DNA of 64,000 bases from Fredinandcohnia humi (GCF_001439915.1 NZ_LMBW01000001.1:545960-609959); one strand, 5' to 3'. Numbered from the stretch's first letter, positions 41,366 to 50,532 are shown. Notes: generated by a model from the sequence alone, not told the origin. Program-made: numbers and translations.

Positions 41366-42616
41366 ATGAATGTCCAAACGCTAACCATTAATAAGGAACG
41401 GCTTGAAGAAAGAATCACTGCGTTATCGAAAATTGGGAAAATCGGTGAAACGGGAGTGCGCCGCCTCACTCTATCTAAGGAGGACCGTCATGCTGTAGAA
41501 ACGGTTAAAGGCTGGATGGAAGAAGTGGGATTAACCGCGAGAATCGATCATTTTGGAAACTTAATTGGCAGAATGGAAGGAAAAAATCCGGACGAACCGA
41601 TTTTAATGCTTGGCTCTCATATTGATTCCCAGCCCTATGGTGGAAGATTTGACGGTACGATTGGTGTTTTAGGTGCACTAGAGGTTGTTCAAACGATGAA
41701 AGAACATCAGATTGTTCCAAATCGACCAATTGAGGTGATTGCCTTTTCCGATGAAGAAGGATGTCGATTTAACAAAGGGTTATTTGGCGTAAGGGGAATC
41801 CTTGGGAAGCTAGAAGAGAGTGAGTTAGATCGCAAAGATAAAGATGGTGTTACAAGAAAAGAGGCCCTTATCGAATTCGGCTGTGATCCTGCGAAATTTA
41901 AAGAATCGGAATATCAAAAAGGCAGCATTGCTTCATTCCTTGAAATGCATATTGAACAGGGGCCGGTTCTAGATAATTTAAATAAACCTGTTGGAATTGT
42001 GACTGGAATTTCAGGACCACTTTGGTTAACGGTAGAGCTAGAGGGCTTTGCGGGGCATGCGGGTTCCGTTCCAATGCCAATGAGGAAGGATGCACTCGTT
42101 GGTGCAGCAAAAGTCATCGTTGCTCTCAACGAGATCGCGAGCGGGGAGCCAGGTGCTCCCACCGTTGGGACCGTAGGAAGCTTACGGGTTTTTCCAGATT
42201 CACGCAACATCATTCCTGAAAAAGTAAGCTTCACGGTAGACTTACGAGATATTGACCTAAATAGACGTCATAAGCTTGAAGCACAATTACGTGCAAAGAT
42301 AACAGAAATTACCGAGGAACACCAGCTGCAGTGTAAAATAACCGAGGATACGAATAGCGAGCCCCGTTACTGTGCGGAGAGAATCAAGGAAATTATGCGA
42401 CAGGAGATTCAAAATATTGGCTTGGAACCAATGGAATTAATGAGTGGTCCATTTCACGATTCATTAGCCATGTCCTATGAATGTGAATATGGAATGATTT
42501 TTGTTCGTTGTAAGGATGGAATCAGCCATAATCCAAAGGAATTTTCAACCTTTGAAGATATCTCACTTGGAACTGAACTACTGTATCGCACTACTGTAAA
42601 AATGGCACAGGAGTAA
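41366..42616 (+). CDS. beta-ureidopropionase-type M20 amidohydrolase
   Basis: A 416-residue dinuclear-metal hydrolase of the allantoate amidohydrolase / N-carbamoyl amino acid hydrolase family. Metal and active-site motifs are GSHIDSQPYGGRFDGTIGV (near 79-97), FSDEEGCRFN (near 122), HIEQGPVLD (near 190) and a dimerisation-lid GFAGHAGSVPM (near 222). In this locus it should hydrolyse N-carbamoyl-beta-alanine to beta-alanine, CO2 and ammonia. The start is the ATG at 41366; ATGGAGG at 41351 is its ribosome site rather than a start. A terminator ends the locus. Confidence 0.88.
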   Translation: MNVQTLTINKERLEERITALSKIGKIGETGVRRLTLSKEDRHAVETVKGWMEEVGLTARIDHFGNLIGRMEGKNPDEPILMLGSHIDSQPYGGRFDGTIGVLGALEVVQTMKEHQIVPNRPIEVIAFSDEEGCRFNKGLFGVRGILGKLEESELDRKDKDGVTRKEALIEFGCDPAKFKESEYQKGSIASFLEMHIEQGPVLDNLNKPVGIVTGISGPLWLTVELEGFAGHAGSVPMPMRKDALVGAAKVIVALNEIASGEPGAPTVGTVGSLRVFPDSRNIIPEKVSFTVDLRDIDLNRRHKLEAQLRAKITEITEEHQLQCKITEDTNSEPRYCAERIKEIMRQEIQNIGLEPMELMSGPFHDSLAMSYECEYGMIFVRCKDGISHNPKEFSTFEDISLGTELLYRTTVKMAQE

Positions 42617-42621
42617 AAATA

Positions 42622-42663
42622 AAAAACGAATGTAGAACCGCAATTCTACATTCGTTTTTTTCA
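42622..42663 (+). terminator. rho-independent terminator
   Basis: AAAACGAATGTAGAA-N6-TTCTACATTCGTTTT with a long T tail closes the pyrimidine locus. Confidence 0.92.
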
Positions 42664-42666
42664 TTT

Positions 42667-42778
42667 GACTAGCGCAAGCGCCTAGCCCCTCGAGGTCACA
42701 AGTCAATCTGTCAAGAAGGTTAAAGAACAACCTTCTAGCCATCTCGTCTTGTGCTTGTCGGACTTGCACTTTTCTTAT
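42667..42778. repeat. interspersed palindromic repeat, family A, copy 3 (divergent)
   Basis: It shares TAGCGCAAGCGCCTAGC-like, CTCGAGGTCA and GCTTGTCGGACTTGCACTTTTCT blocks with the other copies. Stems CACAAG/CTTGTG and AGAAGGTT/AACCTTCT are kept although their sequences differ from copies 1 and 2, which suggests the fold is conserved. Confidence 0.8.
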
Positions 42779-42779
42779 T

Positions 42780-42893
42780 TTATCTATTTGTAAAAAAGTC
42801 TTTAAATGCTTGTGTAATCTCAATTCCTTGAAAGATAATCAGGCTCGTAAATGTTAAGGAACATAATCCAATCATTATAAATCTAAACCACAT
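42780..42893 (-). CDS. very small membrane protein, 37 aa
   Basis: ATG at 42893 behind a strong AAGGAGG site. The 37 residues start MWFRFIMIGLCSLTFTSLII, one transmembrane helix (about 5-21), then a short charged tail ending FFTNR. The excellent ribosome site and helix pattern argue for a real gene. Repeat family A copy 3 begins at its stop codon. Confidence 0.6.
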   Translation of the reverse strand: MWFRFIMIGLCSLTFTSLIIFQGIEITQAFKDFFTNR

Positions 42894-42929
42894 ATATTTT
42901 CTCCTCCTTGATTTTTGAAATTTAAAAAA

Positions 42930-43247
42930 TCAAAGAGTTTGATCAAGATAATTCGACTGAAAAAGAATGGGCGTAATCCACATAAACCTTCGGGTGGATT
43001 GTTTCACATCGATAATCTTAAAAATCCCTTGGAGGACGATGAAAATCGATATGCTAAAAAAAAGCACCCAAGAAATCTTTAGTTTACCCTCATCCGTTAT
43101 TGAAGGATTGTCAATCGAGACACCATTAATTAATACGGTGTTTTCATGAATATCTGGTGATTTAAACGCATGGGAGTGTGCGACTGTGGCTGATAAAGAC
43201 ATGATCGCAACAAACATAATGATGGTAAGGGCTATTCGTTTCCTCAT
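42930..43247 (-). CDS. exported or membrane hypothetical protein, 105 aa
   Basis: An N-terminal signal-like segment (RKRIALTIIMFVAIMSLSA, ending AHSHA) is followed by an extracytoplasmic stretch of about 35 residues. A second hydrophobic helix (about 60-80) and a basic C-terminus complete it. GGGGAGATGG precedes the ATG. Family not recognised. It is followed on the same strand by the 37-residue membrane protein gene, so the two may be cotranscribed. Confidence 0.6.
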   Translation of the reverse strand: MRKRIALTIIMFVAIMSLSATVAHSHAFKSPDIHENTVLINGVSIDNPSITDEGKLKISWVLFFSISIFIVLQGIFKIIDVKQSTRRFMWITPILFQSNYLDQTL

Positions 43248-43398
43248 TTTCTACCATCTCCCCATTGTTTAGTGTTACTATCATACAACGGATGAAATCA
43301 AAAATCTACAAAAACTTTTTTACAAATATTGTGAAAAATCACATATCGATTCCTGAGTAATGGCAAATATGGTATTCTAAAAAAAGGGAGGGGAAGAT

Positions 43399-43599
43399 AT
43401 GAGCAAAAGTAAGAGAAATCTCCTTATTGCAATCATTGGTAGTCTTCTGATTGTAACTTTTGGGGTTTTAAGAATACAAGAGTTAAGGGATCATCACAAA
43501 ATAAATCTTCAACTTGCGGAAAGCTGTATGGATAAAGGTGGAACAGTCGTTTTTGAAGAAAAACATCTCTTTAGTCTATCTGATGTTAGCTGCGAGTAA
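43399..43599 (+). CDS. small membrane-anchored protein, 66 aa
   Basis: ATG at 43399 behind AAAGGGAGGGG. One N-terminal transmembrane helix (about 7-24) is followed by a roughly 40-residue extracytoplasmic tail with two cysteines (in ESCMDKGG and DVSCE) that could form a disulfide. Family not recognised. Confidence 0.65.
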   Translation: MSKSKRNLLIAIIGSLLIVTFGVLRIQELRDHHKINLQLAESCMDKGGTVVFEEKHLFSLSDVSCE

Positions 43600-43661
43600 T
43601 TATAAGTATTCATCCAAATGATGATGGATGTTTATATAACATATATTGGAGTTGTTGAAGT

Positions 43662-44807
43662 ATGGCAATCGAGAGAATTACAGAAGAACGATTTATGGAT
43701 TCTGTACGTTTATCAGAATATGCATTTACATATAAAGTACCGGAAGAACGACTTGACATGAAATTAGAAGATATTAAAAAGCACCAGATCTTTGGAATCT
43801 ATGAAAGTGAAATGCTAGCTGCGAAGCTACACCTAATTCCCCTTACAGCTTATGTAGGGGACCAACCTTTTAAAATGGGTGGAATTGCAGGTGTTGCGAC
43901 ATATCCCGAATACCGTAGAAGGGGCTATGTGAAGGAATTATTAACAAATGTACTGGAAACGATGAAGACACAGGGATTTACTATTTCGATGCTACATCCG
44001 TTTGATGTCTCTTTTTATCGGAAGTATGGGTGGGAGCTATTTTGTAATCGCTTAAAAACGGTTCATCAGCGTGCTGATTTAGTCATGCTAAAGCATGTAG
44101 GGGGTACTGTAAAGCGTTATTTATTTGATAATGTCAATTTGGATGAACTTAAACAGATTTATTCGCAGTATGCGACACAGTTTTCGGGGATGCTTGTTCG
44201 TGAGGATGATTGGTGGAAGAGCGTGGTTGACGACCAGCATATTGCTGTTTACTATGATACGTCAAAACAGCCAACCGGATATATTCTTTATGAATCAAAG
44301 GACAACAAGATGACAGTTGAAGAATTTGTTCCAGTGAATTTTGAGGCACGGTGTGGCTTGTGGAACTTTATATGTCAACATGATTCGATGATTTCAGAAC
44401 TCGAAATGATTACCTTTGAAAAAGAGCCATTATTTTTCGCCTTAAAGAAACAAAAAACAATGAAACGAGAGGTTTCTCCCTATTTTATGGTTCGAATTGT
44501 CGATGTTGAGGCTTTTTTAAAAGAATACAAATTTGCTGGAAACGAAACCTTGAAGCTTCAGATTAGCGATCCATTTGCAGCTTGGAATGAAAAAACATAC
44601 CTTGTAAAAGATGGTGATGTTCGTGTTACGAAGGAAACAGAAGGGGCACTAAAGCTGTCCATCAACGCATTATCGACGGCACTCTTTGGTCATATGCGTC
44701 CTGTAGAATTATTTGCGGCTGGTATGATTAACGGGGCTGACAGCGATGTTGAAGTTTTTGAAAAAATGATCCCCAATCGCCAAGCCTATATATACGATTT
44801 CTTTTAA
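43662..44807 (+). CDS. Eis-family GNAT N-acetyltransferase
   Basis: A 381-residue acetyltransferase with an N-terminal GNAT domain ([22 protein letters not shown], the acetyl-CoA loop at about 72-93), a second GNAT-like domain, and a C-terminal sterol-carrier-like domain. It ends in the hydrophobic YDFF carboxylate typical of Eis proteins, where the C-terminus acts as catalytic base. Known Eis enzymes acetylate aminoglycosides or other amines. The kynureninase gene follows after 13 bp, so the two are probably cotranscribed. Confidence 0.86.
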   Translation: MAIERITEERFMDSVRLSEYAFTYKVPEERLDMKLEDIKKHQIFGIYESEMLAAKLHLIPLTAYVGDQPFKMGGIAGVATYPEYRRRGYVKELLTNVLETMKTQGFTISMLHPFDVSFYRKYGWELFCNRLKTVHQRADLVMLKHVGGTVKRYLFDNVNLDELKQIYSQYATQFSGMLVREDDWWKSVVDDQHIAVYYDTSKQPTGYILYESKDNKMTVEEFVPVNFEARCGLWNFICQHDSMISELEMITFEKEPLFFALKKQKTMKREVSPYFMVRIVDVEAFLKEYKFAGNETLKLQISDPFAAWNEKTYLVKDGDVRVTKETEGALKLSINALSTALFGHMRPVELFAAGMINGADSDVEVFEKMIPNRQAYIYDFF

Positions 44808-44820
44808 AGGGAGGAAATCC

Positions 44821-46086
44821 ATGTTTTTAGAGCATGCTAGGAAACTAGATAGGGAAGACACACTCGCTAAGTTTCGCAGTGAATTTTATTTGCAAGCAAA
44901 TATCATCTATATGGACGGGAACTCGCTTGGTTTGTTATCGAAGCGCGCGGAACAATCACTGCTTGATTCATTGGAGGACTGGAAGGAATATGGGATTGAT
45001 GGCTGGATCCGAGGAAGGCAGCCGTGGTTTTATATGGCAGAAAAAGCAAGCGAACAACTCGCTCCGCTAGTTGGTGCTTCTTCTGAGGAGATTATTGTAA
45101 CGGGATCAACGACAGTCAATTTGCATCAGTTAGTTGCAACTTTTTATCAGCCGAAAGGGAAACGTACCAAGATTGTTGCGGATGAATTGAATTTCCCATC
45201 TGATATTTATGCCCTTCAAAGCCAGCTTCGGATTCATGGACTGAATTCAGATGATCATCTTGTTCGGGTTAAAAGTCGTGATGGCCGCTATTTGAACGAA
45301 GACGACATCATTGAAGCAATGACGGACGAAGTAGCCTTGGTGGTTTTGCCATCGATTTTATATCGCAGCGGTCAAATCTTGGATATGAAGCACTTAACAG
45401 CTGAAGCACATAAACGTGGAATTTTAATTGGATTTGATGGCTGCCATTCGGTCGGCGCAATTCCTCATTCTTTCTCTGAATGGGATGTGGACTTTGCTTT
45501 TTGGTGCAATTATAAGCATCTTAATGGAGGACCCGGTGCAGTCGCAGGGTTGTATGTGAATCGGAAGCATTTTGGCGTGCTGCCAGGTCTTGCAGGATGG
45601 TTTGGTTCAAATAAAGAAAAGCAATTTGATATGGAGCATTCATTAACACCAGCGGACAATGCCGGTGCTTTTCAAATCGGTACACCACATGTGCTGAGCT
45701 TGGCGCCACTACTGGGCTCACTTGAAATGTTTGCCGAGGCAGGGATTGAAAAGATCCGAACTAAATCTCTATTATTGACGAATTTTTTAATAGAGCTAAT
45801 CGATACCGAACTTGTGGGGATGGGGTTTACAATCGGTTCACCGCGTGAGGATTCTATTAGGGGAGGACACGTCGGTCTTGAACATAATGAGGCAGCAAGG
45901 ATTTGTAAGGCGTTGAAGGAGATTGGAGTAATCCCAGACTTTCGTGCTCCCAATATGATTCGACTTGCACCTGTTCCACTTTATAATTCATTTGAGGACG
46001 TTTGGAAAGTCGTGCAAATGTTAAAAACAATAATGGAAGAAAAGCAATATGAAAAATTTGAAAATGAACGAGACGTCGTAGCTTAA
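44821..46086 (+). CDS. kynU: kynureninase
   Basis: A 421-residue PLP enzyme that cleaves kynurenine to anthranilate and alanine. It shows [18 protein letters not shown] near the N-terminus, [14 protein letters not shown]-like substrate loop (near 95), [11 protein letters not shown] (near 208) and the PLP-binding Lys in [12 protein letters not shown] (near 230). No tryptophan dioxygenase or kynurenine formamidase gene is adjacent. GGGAGG precedes the ATG, and a terminator overlaps the stop codon. Confidence 0.93.
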   Translation: MFLEHARKLDREDTLAKFRSEFYLQANIIYMDGNSLGLLSKRAEQSLLDSLEDWKEYGIDGWIRGRQPWFYMAEKASEQLAPLVGASSEEIIVTGSTTVNLHQLVATFYQPKGKRTKIVADELNFPSDIYALQSQLRIHGLNSDDHLVRVKSRDGRYLNEDDIIEAMTDEVALVVLPSILYRSGQILDMKHLTAEAHKRGILIGFDGCHSVGAIPHSFSEWDVDFAFWCNYKHLNGGPGAVAGLYVNRKHFGVLPGLAGWFGSNKEKQFDMEHSLTPADNAGAFQIGTPHVLSLAPLLGSLEMFAEAGIEKIRTKSLLLTNFLIELIDTELVGMGFTIGSPREDSIRGGHVGLEHNEAARICKALKEIGVIPDFRAPNMIRLAPVPLYNSFEDVWKVVQMLKTIMEEKQYEKFENERDVVA

Positions 46087-46116
46087 GGTATACCGATAAT
46101 GGTATACCTTTTTGAA
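46085..46116 (+). terminator. rho-independent terminator
   Basis: AAGGTATACC-GATAAT-GGTATACCTT followed by TTT, overlapping the kynU stop. Confidence 0.9.
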
Positions 46117-46128
46117 GGAGGAATTTAA

Positions 46129-46872
46129 TTGGCAATCGTACCCTATTCATTGTTTGATACATATAAAAAGAAAATTTTATCCCTACCAATGGACTATAAA
46201 GAGGATGACTTAAAAAGTGAGTCATTTTTAGTAGACAAGGATGAAAAAAAACACCTTGAAATCTATTATGCACCATTTGAATACGTGAATGAAGCTGCAA
46301 AGGTAATGATTGTCGGAATTACTCCGGGCCTGCATCAGATGAAAAGATCATTTTCCACCATTCTTGATCCGAAAAATGAAGGTCTTTCAGATGAACAGCT
46401 CCTTCATGAGGTCAAGAAAAACTCAAGCTTTGAAGGACCGATGAGGATATACTTGATTCAAATGCTGGACGAGCTTGGTTTGCACTCATACTTAGAACTT
46501 GCATCTACAAGTGAGTTATTTTCAACGGCCAGTCATCTTGTTCAAACAGCATCAGTTATAAGGTATCCAGTCTTTTATAAGGGGAAAAACTACAGTGGGT
46601 CCACACCCAAGATGTTAAAAACGGAGCTGTTAAAGAAACATATAATGGAGAGCTTTACAAAAGAAATAGTAAATATGCAAAATCCTCTCATTATTCCTTT
46701 AGGGGTTAATGTGACTGCAGTGTTTGATTATCTTACAGAAAGTGGCTATGTATCGCCTAATTCTGTGCTATATGGGTTCCCGCATACATCCGGCGGAAAC
46801 GGACACCGTCACAGACAATTTGCCGAAAACAAGGAACAGATGAAGAAAAAGCTATCCAGTTATTTTGGATAA
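46129..46872 (+). CDS. uracil-DNA-glycosylase-fold-like protein of unknown function
   Basis: 247 residues from a TTG at 46129, 7 bases after AAGGAGG. An early VMIVGITPGLHQ (about 57-68) looks like the GxxPG active-site loop of the UDG superfamily, and a late PLGVNVTAVFDYL plus GFPHTSGGNGHRHRQF (near 225) looks like its second, His-containing loop. The remaining sequence is unlike classical UDGs. The assignment is to a fold rather than an activity. It lies between kynU and a convergent oxidoreductase gene. Confidence 0.55.
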   Translation: MAIVPYSLFDTYKKKILSLPMDYKEDDLKSESFLVDKDEKKHLEIYYAPFEYVNEAAKVMIVGITPGLHQMKRSFSTILDPKNEGLSDEQLLHEVKKNSSFEGPMRIYLIQMLDELGLHSYLELASTSELFSTASHLVQTASVIRYPVFYKGKNYSGSTPKMLKTELLKKHIMESFTKEIVNMQNPLIIPLGVNVTAVFDYLTESGYVSPNSVLYGFPHTSGGNGHRHRQFAENKEQMKKKLSSYFG

Positions 46873-46902
46873 AAAAACTGCACCCTCACTTGGGTGCAGC
46901 CC
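46868..46902 (-). terminator. rho-independent terminator
   Basis: CTGCACCC-N6-GGGTGCAG with a T run on the minus strand, downstream of the YogA-like gene. Confidence 0.85.
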
Positions 46903-46905
46903 TGG

Positions 46906-47901
46906 TCAATCTTCAATTTTAATAGCAATTTTTCCAAACTGTTCCGCTTCATCGATGCGTTGCATGGCTTTTGCTGCATTTTCAAGAGGGAACACTGTAT
47001 CAAGTACTGGTTTAATTTTATGCTCATTGACAAATTGGAGCATTTCATTGAACTCTTCAGTACTAGCCATAGTTGTGCCAAGTAAAGAATATTGACCATA
47101 GAAAAATTCTCGAAGATTAAAATCTACAGTATCACCTGCAGAAGCCCCGAATGTAACCATTTTTCCGCCTTTTCTCAGCTGTCCAAGGGATTTATGGAAG
47201 GTCGCTGCTCCTACTGTTTCAACGACAATATCCACTTTTTCACCGTTAAGTAGCTCATTCCAGTCACCGTTGCTGTCAATCGCAACATCTGCACCCAATT
47301 CGAGGGCTTGCTTTAGCTTCGCTTCAGAGCGAGAAGTTACAATGACTCGAGCACCAACTGCCTTTGCAAAAAGTAAAAGGAAAGTAACCGCGCCACTTCC
47401 GATTCCTGGTAAAAGGACTGTATCGGTTGGTTTTACTTGTGCTCGAGTGAATAAGGCGCGATAGGCAGTCATGGCAGCAAGTGACAATACCCCTGCCTCA
47501 TCCCAAGATAAATGCGTAGGCTTTGGACCGACATTATCCGCTGATATCGTGATTTTTTCAGCGAAGGTTCCGTGGTCTGGCAAGCCAAGGATCTCGTGAC
47601 CTTCAGGTGGTGCATCACTTTTTTCGTTCCAGCCTAATGATGGATTGATGACCACTTCATCTCCAACCTTAACCCCTTCAACACCAGGGCCTACTGCCTC
47701 AACAATCCCAGCGCCGTCTGATCCAATCACTAGGGGCGGATCTGTTTCTTGATGTCTATGTAAAACAAATAAATCACGGTGATTAAGGCCTGCAGATTTT
47801 AGCTTAACCTTCACTTCACCTCGTTTTGGTTCTACTTCATCGATATCTGAATAGGATGTCCCGTCTATTCCGGGAACTTTGTAATGTAAAAACGCTTTCA
47901 T
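46906..47901 (-). CDS. zinc-type alcohol dehydrogenase-like oxidoreductase (YogA-like)
   Basis: A 331-residue medium-chain dehydrogenase/reductase. It has the GroES-like N-terminal half (SAGLNHRDLFVLHRHQ, GSDGAGIVEAVGPGVEGVKVGDEV) and an NADP fold (PGIGSGAVTFLLLFAKAVGARV, near 160). The cysteine and histidine ligands of the zinc sites are largely absent, which fits a quinone-oxidoreductase-like, zinc-free member. B. subtilis YogA is the closest I recall. Its start lies at the edge of the 640-bp gap holding a 52-bp repeat array. Confidence 0.87.
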   Translation of the reverse strand: MKAFLHYKVPGIDGTSYSDIDEVEPKRGEVKVKLKSAGLNHRDLFVLHRHQETDPPLVIGSDGAGIVEAVGPGVEGVKVGDEVVINPSLGWNEKSDAPPEGHEILGLPDHGTFAEKITISADNVGPKPTHLSWDEAGVLSLAAMTAYRALFTRAQVKPTDTVLLPGIGSGAVTFLLLFAKAVGARVIVTSRSEAKLKQALELGADVAIDSNGDWNELLNGEKVDIVVETVGAATFHKSLGQLRKGGKMVTFGASAGDTVDFNLREFFYGQYSLLGTTMASTEEFNEMLQFVNEHKIKPVLDTVFPLENAAKAMQRIDEAEQFGKIAIKIED

Positions 47902-48044
47902 GCCTTCCCTCCTAATTTGTCAAAATGATAGTTTCATTGTAATAGAAGTCTACAGAAGATTTCAACTTATTGGATTGTGGCGGGCAGGTAGTTGAATTAC
48001 GTTTCACTGCCGATTGCTAGGTTGAAATGGAAAAAAGGTTAATG

Positions 48045-48345
48045 GATGAAAAGGATTCGTGCCCGTTTACAGGTTAGTTGATGAAAAGAGTAACGTATGG
48101 TGAGGATTCGTGCCCGTTTAATGGGTTAGGGGATGAAAGGGGGAACGCAAGCTGGGGATTCGTACTAGGGAGATGAAAAGAGTAACACAAGCTGAGGATT
48201 CGTGCCCGTTTAACAGGATAGGAGATGAAAAGAGTAACGCAAGCTGAGGATTCGTGTCCGTTTAACAGGTTAGGAGATGAAAAGAGAAATGCAAGCTGAG
48301 GATTCGTGCCCATTTAATGGGTTAGGGGATGGAAAGGGGAACGCA
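48045..48345. repeat. 52-bp-period direct repeat array (about 6 units)
   Basis: GATGAA starts lie at 48045, 48080, 48132, 48172, 48224, 48276 and 48328 (as GATGGA), i.e. steps of 35, 52, 40, 52, 52 and 52; the two short steps are deletions. The unit runs GATGAAAAGAGTAACGC-AAGCTGAGGATTCGTG-CCCGTTTAACAGG-TTAGGA. It occupies about half of the 638-bp gap between divergent genes. The rest (48346-48539) is AT-rich leader with an AGTAAC-rich stretch and no other feature I can name. Confidence 0.88.
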
Positions 48346-48539
48346 AGGGGCGAAGGTGAACTCGTAAACCTAGTAAATTAGCCCACCTATTTGAAAAAAA
48401 CAGGAAACTCCAATCGACTAACTCTCCTCAACCATACCTCCTCCGAAAAACGACATATCAAACCAAAAAGTTCTACGCATCTATACACATCTAGCCTTAT
48501 ACTAGTAACAAACACCAAATCGGAAAGGGTTTTTCATAC

Positions 48540-49592
48540 ATGCAAAAAAGACTAAAAGAGTACGGGATACAAATCGGGACCTTACCAACAGGACCACTTA
48601 ATAAAATTACAGATGTTAAAGGAGTGAAAGTCGGGCACTTCACCATATCAAACGGAGACATTCAGACGGGAGTGACTGCAATCATCCCTCATGAAGAAAA
48701 CATTTTTAACAATAAAGTGGTTGCTGCCTCATATGCTATAAATGGGTTCGGCAAGACGGTGGGGACTCTCCAAATTAATGAGCTTGGTACGATCGAAACG
48801 CCAATTTTGCTGACAAATACACTGAGTGTGGGGGTGGCTGCAAATCATCTCATTAGTTATAGCTTAGCTCAAAATAAAGAAATCGGAGACACGACTGGAA
48901 CTGTAAATCCTGTTATCGGGGAATGCAATGATATGTTTTTAAATAACATCCGTAAACAGTCCATCACAGAAGATCATGTCCGAACAGCCCTAAAAAACGC
49001 GAATACTCATTTTGAGGAGGGCAGTATTGGCGCCGGCATGGGTATGAAATGTTTTGGATTAAAAGGGGGGATTGGTTCATCATCACGGATTCTTACATAC
49101 CCACATGGTACTTATTCCCTAGGAGTTTTGGTGCTTTCGAACTTTGGAGAAATCGATCAGTTTCGATTAAATGGAATCCATGTGGGTCCAGGGATCAAAT
49201 CCAAGCTTCCCATAGCCAATCATGATGGTGACAAAGGCTCCATCATGATTATTATCGCAACCGATTTACCGGTGACATCACGTCAATTAAAGCGAATCAT
49301 TAAGCGTGCTTCAGTCGGTCTAGGTAGAACAGGCTCCTTTATTGGAAATGGGAGTGGAGATATTTTTATTGGCTTTTCAACCGCAAATAAAGTCAGTCAT
49401 GAAAACAATGACAATTTACAGATATTTAGAACAGTCCATGAAGATGACCTAGATCAAGCCTTTTTAGCAACGGCTGATGCAACAGAGGAAGCCATTTTAC
49501 AGTCATTAGTTACAGCAAAAACAACGACAGGTCGTAATGGCAATACTCTTTATTCTTTGGCTGAATTTTTGGATGAAATAGAAACAAAATGA
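48540..49592 (+). CDS. P1-family (DmpA-type) aminopeptidase
   Basis: A 350-residue Ntn-hydrolase of peptidase family S58, which activates by self-cleavage before a Ser to give two subunits. Markers are ITDVKGVKVGHFTI near the N-terminus, GSIGAGMGMKCFGLKGGIG (near 160-180) and GLGRTGSFIGNGSGDIFIGF (near 260), in which the RTG-S bond is the expected cleavage site. It releases N-terminal D- or L-residues or beta-amino acids from peptides. A gamma-Glu hydrolase gene follows after 12 bp. Confidence 0.9.
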   Translation: MQKRLKEYGIQIGTLPTGPLNKITDVKGVKVGHFTISNGDIQTGVTAIIPHEENIFNNKVVAASYAINGFGKTVGTLQINELGTIETPILLTNTLSVGVAANHLISYSLAQNKEIGDTTGTVNPVIGECNDMFLNNIRKQSITEDHVRTALKNANTHFEEGSIGAGMGMKCFGLKGGIGSSSRILTYPHGTYSLGVLVLSNFGEIDQFRLNGIHVGPGIKSKLPIANHDGDKGSIMIIIATDLPVTSRQLKRIIKRASVGLGRTGSFIGNGSGDIFIGFSTANKVSHENNDNLQIFRTVHEDDLDQAFLATADATEEAILQSLVTAKTTTGRNGNTLYSLAEFLDEIETK

Positions 49593-49604
49593 GGAGGACT
49601 CCAC

Positions 49605-50306
49605 ATGAATAAACCGATTATTGGTGTTACTTCGCATGTTGAGTTGGATTATAGGCATTCTCTTTCGAATGATTATGTTCAAGCCGTTATTCAAGCAGGG
49701 GGAATACCGGTTATTATACCAATCGGGATTGACGGGGATGTTTCACAGCTTGCTAGTAAAATAGATGGACTGCTTCTAACTGGCGGTGGGGATATTGATC
49801 CGACCCTTTTCGGGGAGGAACCACATCCGAAGCTTGGGACAATTTCGCCTGGAAGGGATCAGTTGGAACCGGCCTTTATTAAAGAAATGCTTATTGCTGA
49901 TAAACCAATCCTTGCGATTTGTCGAGGTATTCAAATCTTGAATATCACGCTTGGTGGGGATATGTACCAGGATATTTATTCGCAGCATGAGACCCAACTG
50001 CTTCAGCATTCACAAAAAGCAAATAGGTCTCATCTTGCGCATTTTGTAAAAGTGAAGGAAGGTAGTTTACTTGCATCTATTGCCGGGGCTGCAGAGTTTA
50101 AGGTGAATACGGATCATCATCAGGCTGTCCGCCATGTGCCATACCCACTTGATGTGTCGGGGGTGGCATCGGATGGAATAATCGAGGCAATCGAAAGTAC
50201 GGGGCATTCTTTTGTACTAGGTGTTCAATGGCATCCGGAAGGCTTGGCGGTCAATGGTGATGAGATTGCCAAACGAATTTTTGCCAGATTTGTAGAGAGT
50301 TGTTAA
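49605..50306 (+). CDS. gamma-glutamyl-gamma-aminobutyrate hydrolase family protein (class I GATase-like)
   Basis: A 233-residue peptidase C26-type hydrolase with GGGDIDP (near 60), the nucleophile Cys in AICRGIQ (near 107) and the His-Glu pair in GVQWHPEGL (near 205). PuuD-type members split gamma-glutamyl amides such as gamma-glutamyl-GABA. It forms an operon with the DmpA-type peptidase, so the pair probably processes unusual peptides or amides. Repeat family B begins right after the stop. Confidence 0.88.
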   Translation: MNKPIIGVTSHVELDYRHSLSNDYVQAVIQAGGIPVIIPIGIDGDVSQLASKIDGLLLTGGGDIDPTLFGEEPHPKLGTISPGRDQLEPAFIKEMLIADKPILAICRGIQILNITLGGDMYQDIYSQHETQLLQHSQKANRSHLAHFVKVKEGSLLASIAGAAEFKVNTDHHQAVRHVPYPLDVSGVASDGIIEAIESTGHSFVLGVQWHPEGLAVNGDEIAKRIFARFVESC

Positions 50307-50311
50307 GATCA

Positions 50312-50532
50312 AAATGCGCCTTGGCGTATTTGCGCATGATTATTAGGCCCACAGGAAGTGGCGTTTTTAGTCTTTAATCGAGCTTGCTTGAAAAATTTCC
50401 TTTGAAAAATCGTGGCATCCGCCGGAGGCTTTAACTTTATTCGGTGGGAGTTTGAACCCCGATTGAATTCTTTATTGTTTTTGTACTCATCCACCACTTA
50501 TAGAAGTATGTGACTATTGCCGAATAAAGTTA
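50312..50532. repeat. interspersed repeat, family B, copy 1 (reverse orientation)
   Basis: It starts with AATGCGCCTTGGCGTATTTG and runs through GCCCACAGGAAGTGGCG and GCATCCGCCGGAGGC to TTTAACTTTATTCGG, with the complementary CCGAATAAAGTTAC at its end. It matches copies at 52592 and 62954 in the opposite orientation. Confidence 0.82.

Noticed and set aside
48074-48313. Minus-strand 79-codon frame within the 48-kb array
   Set aside because: Repetitive peptide from the 52-bp units, no ribosome site.
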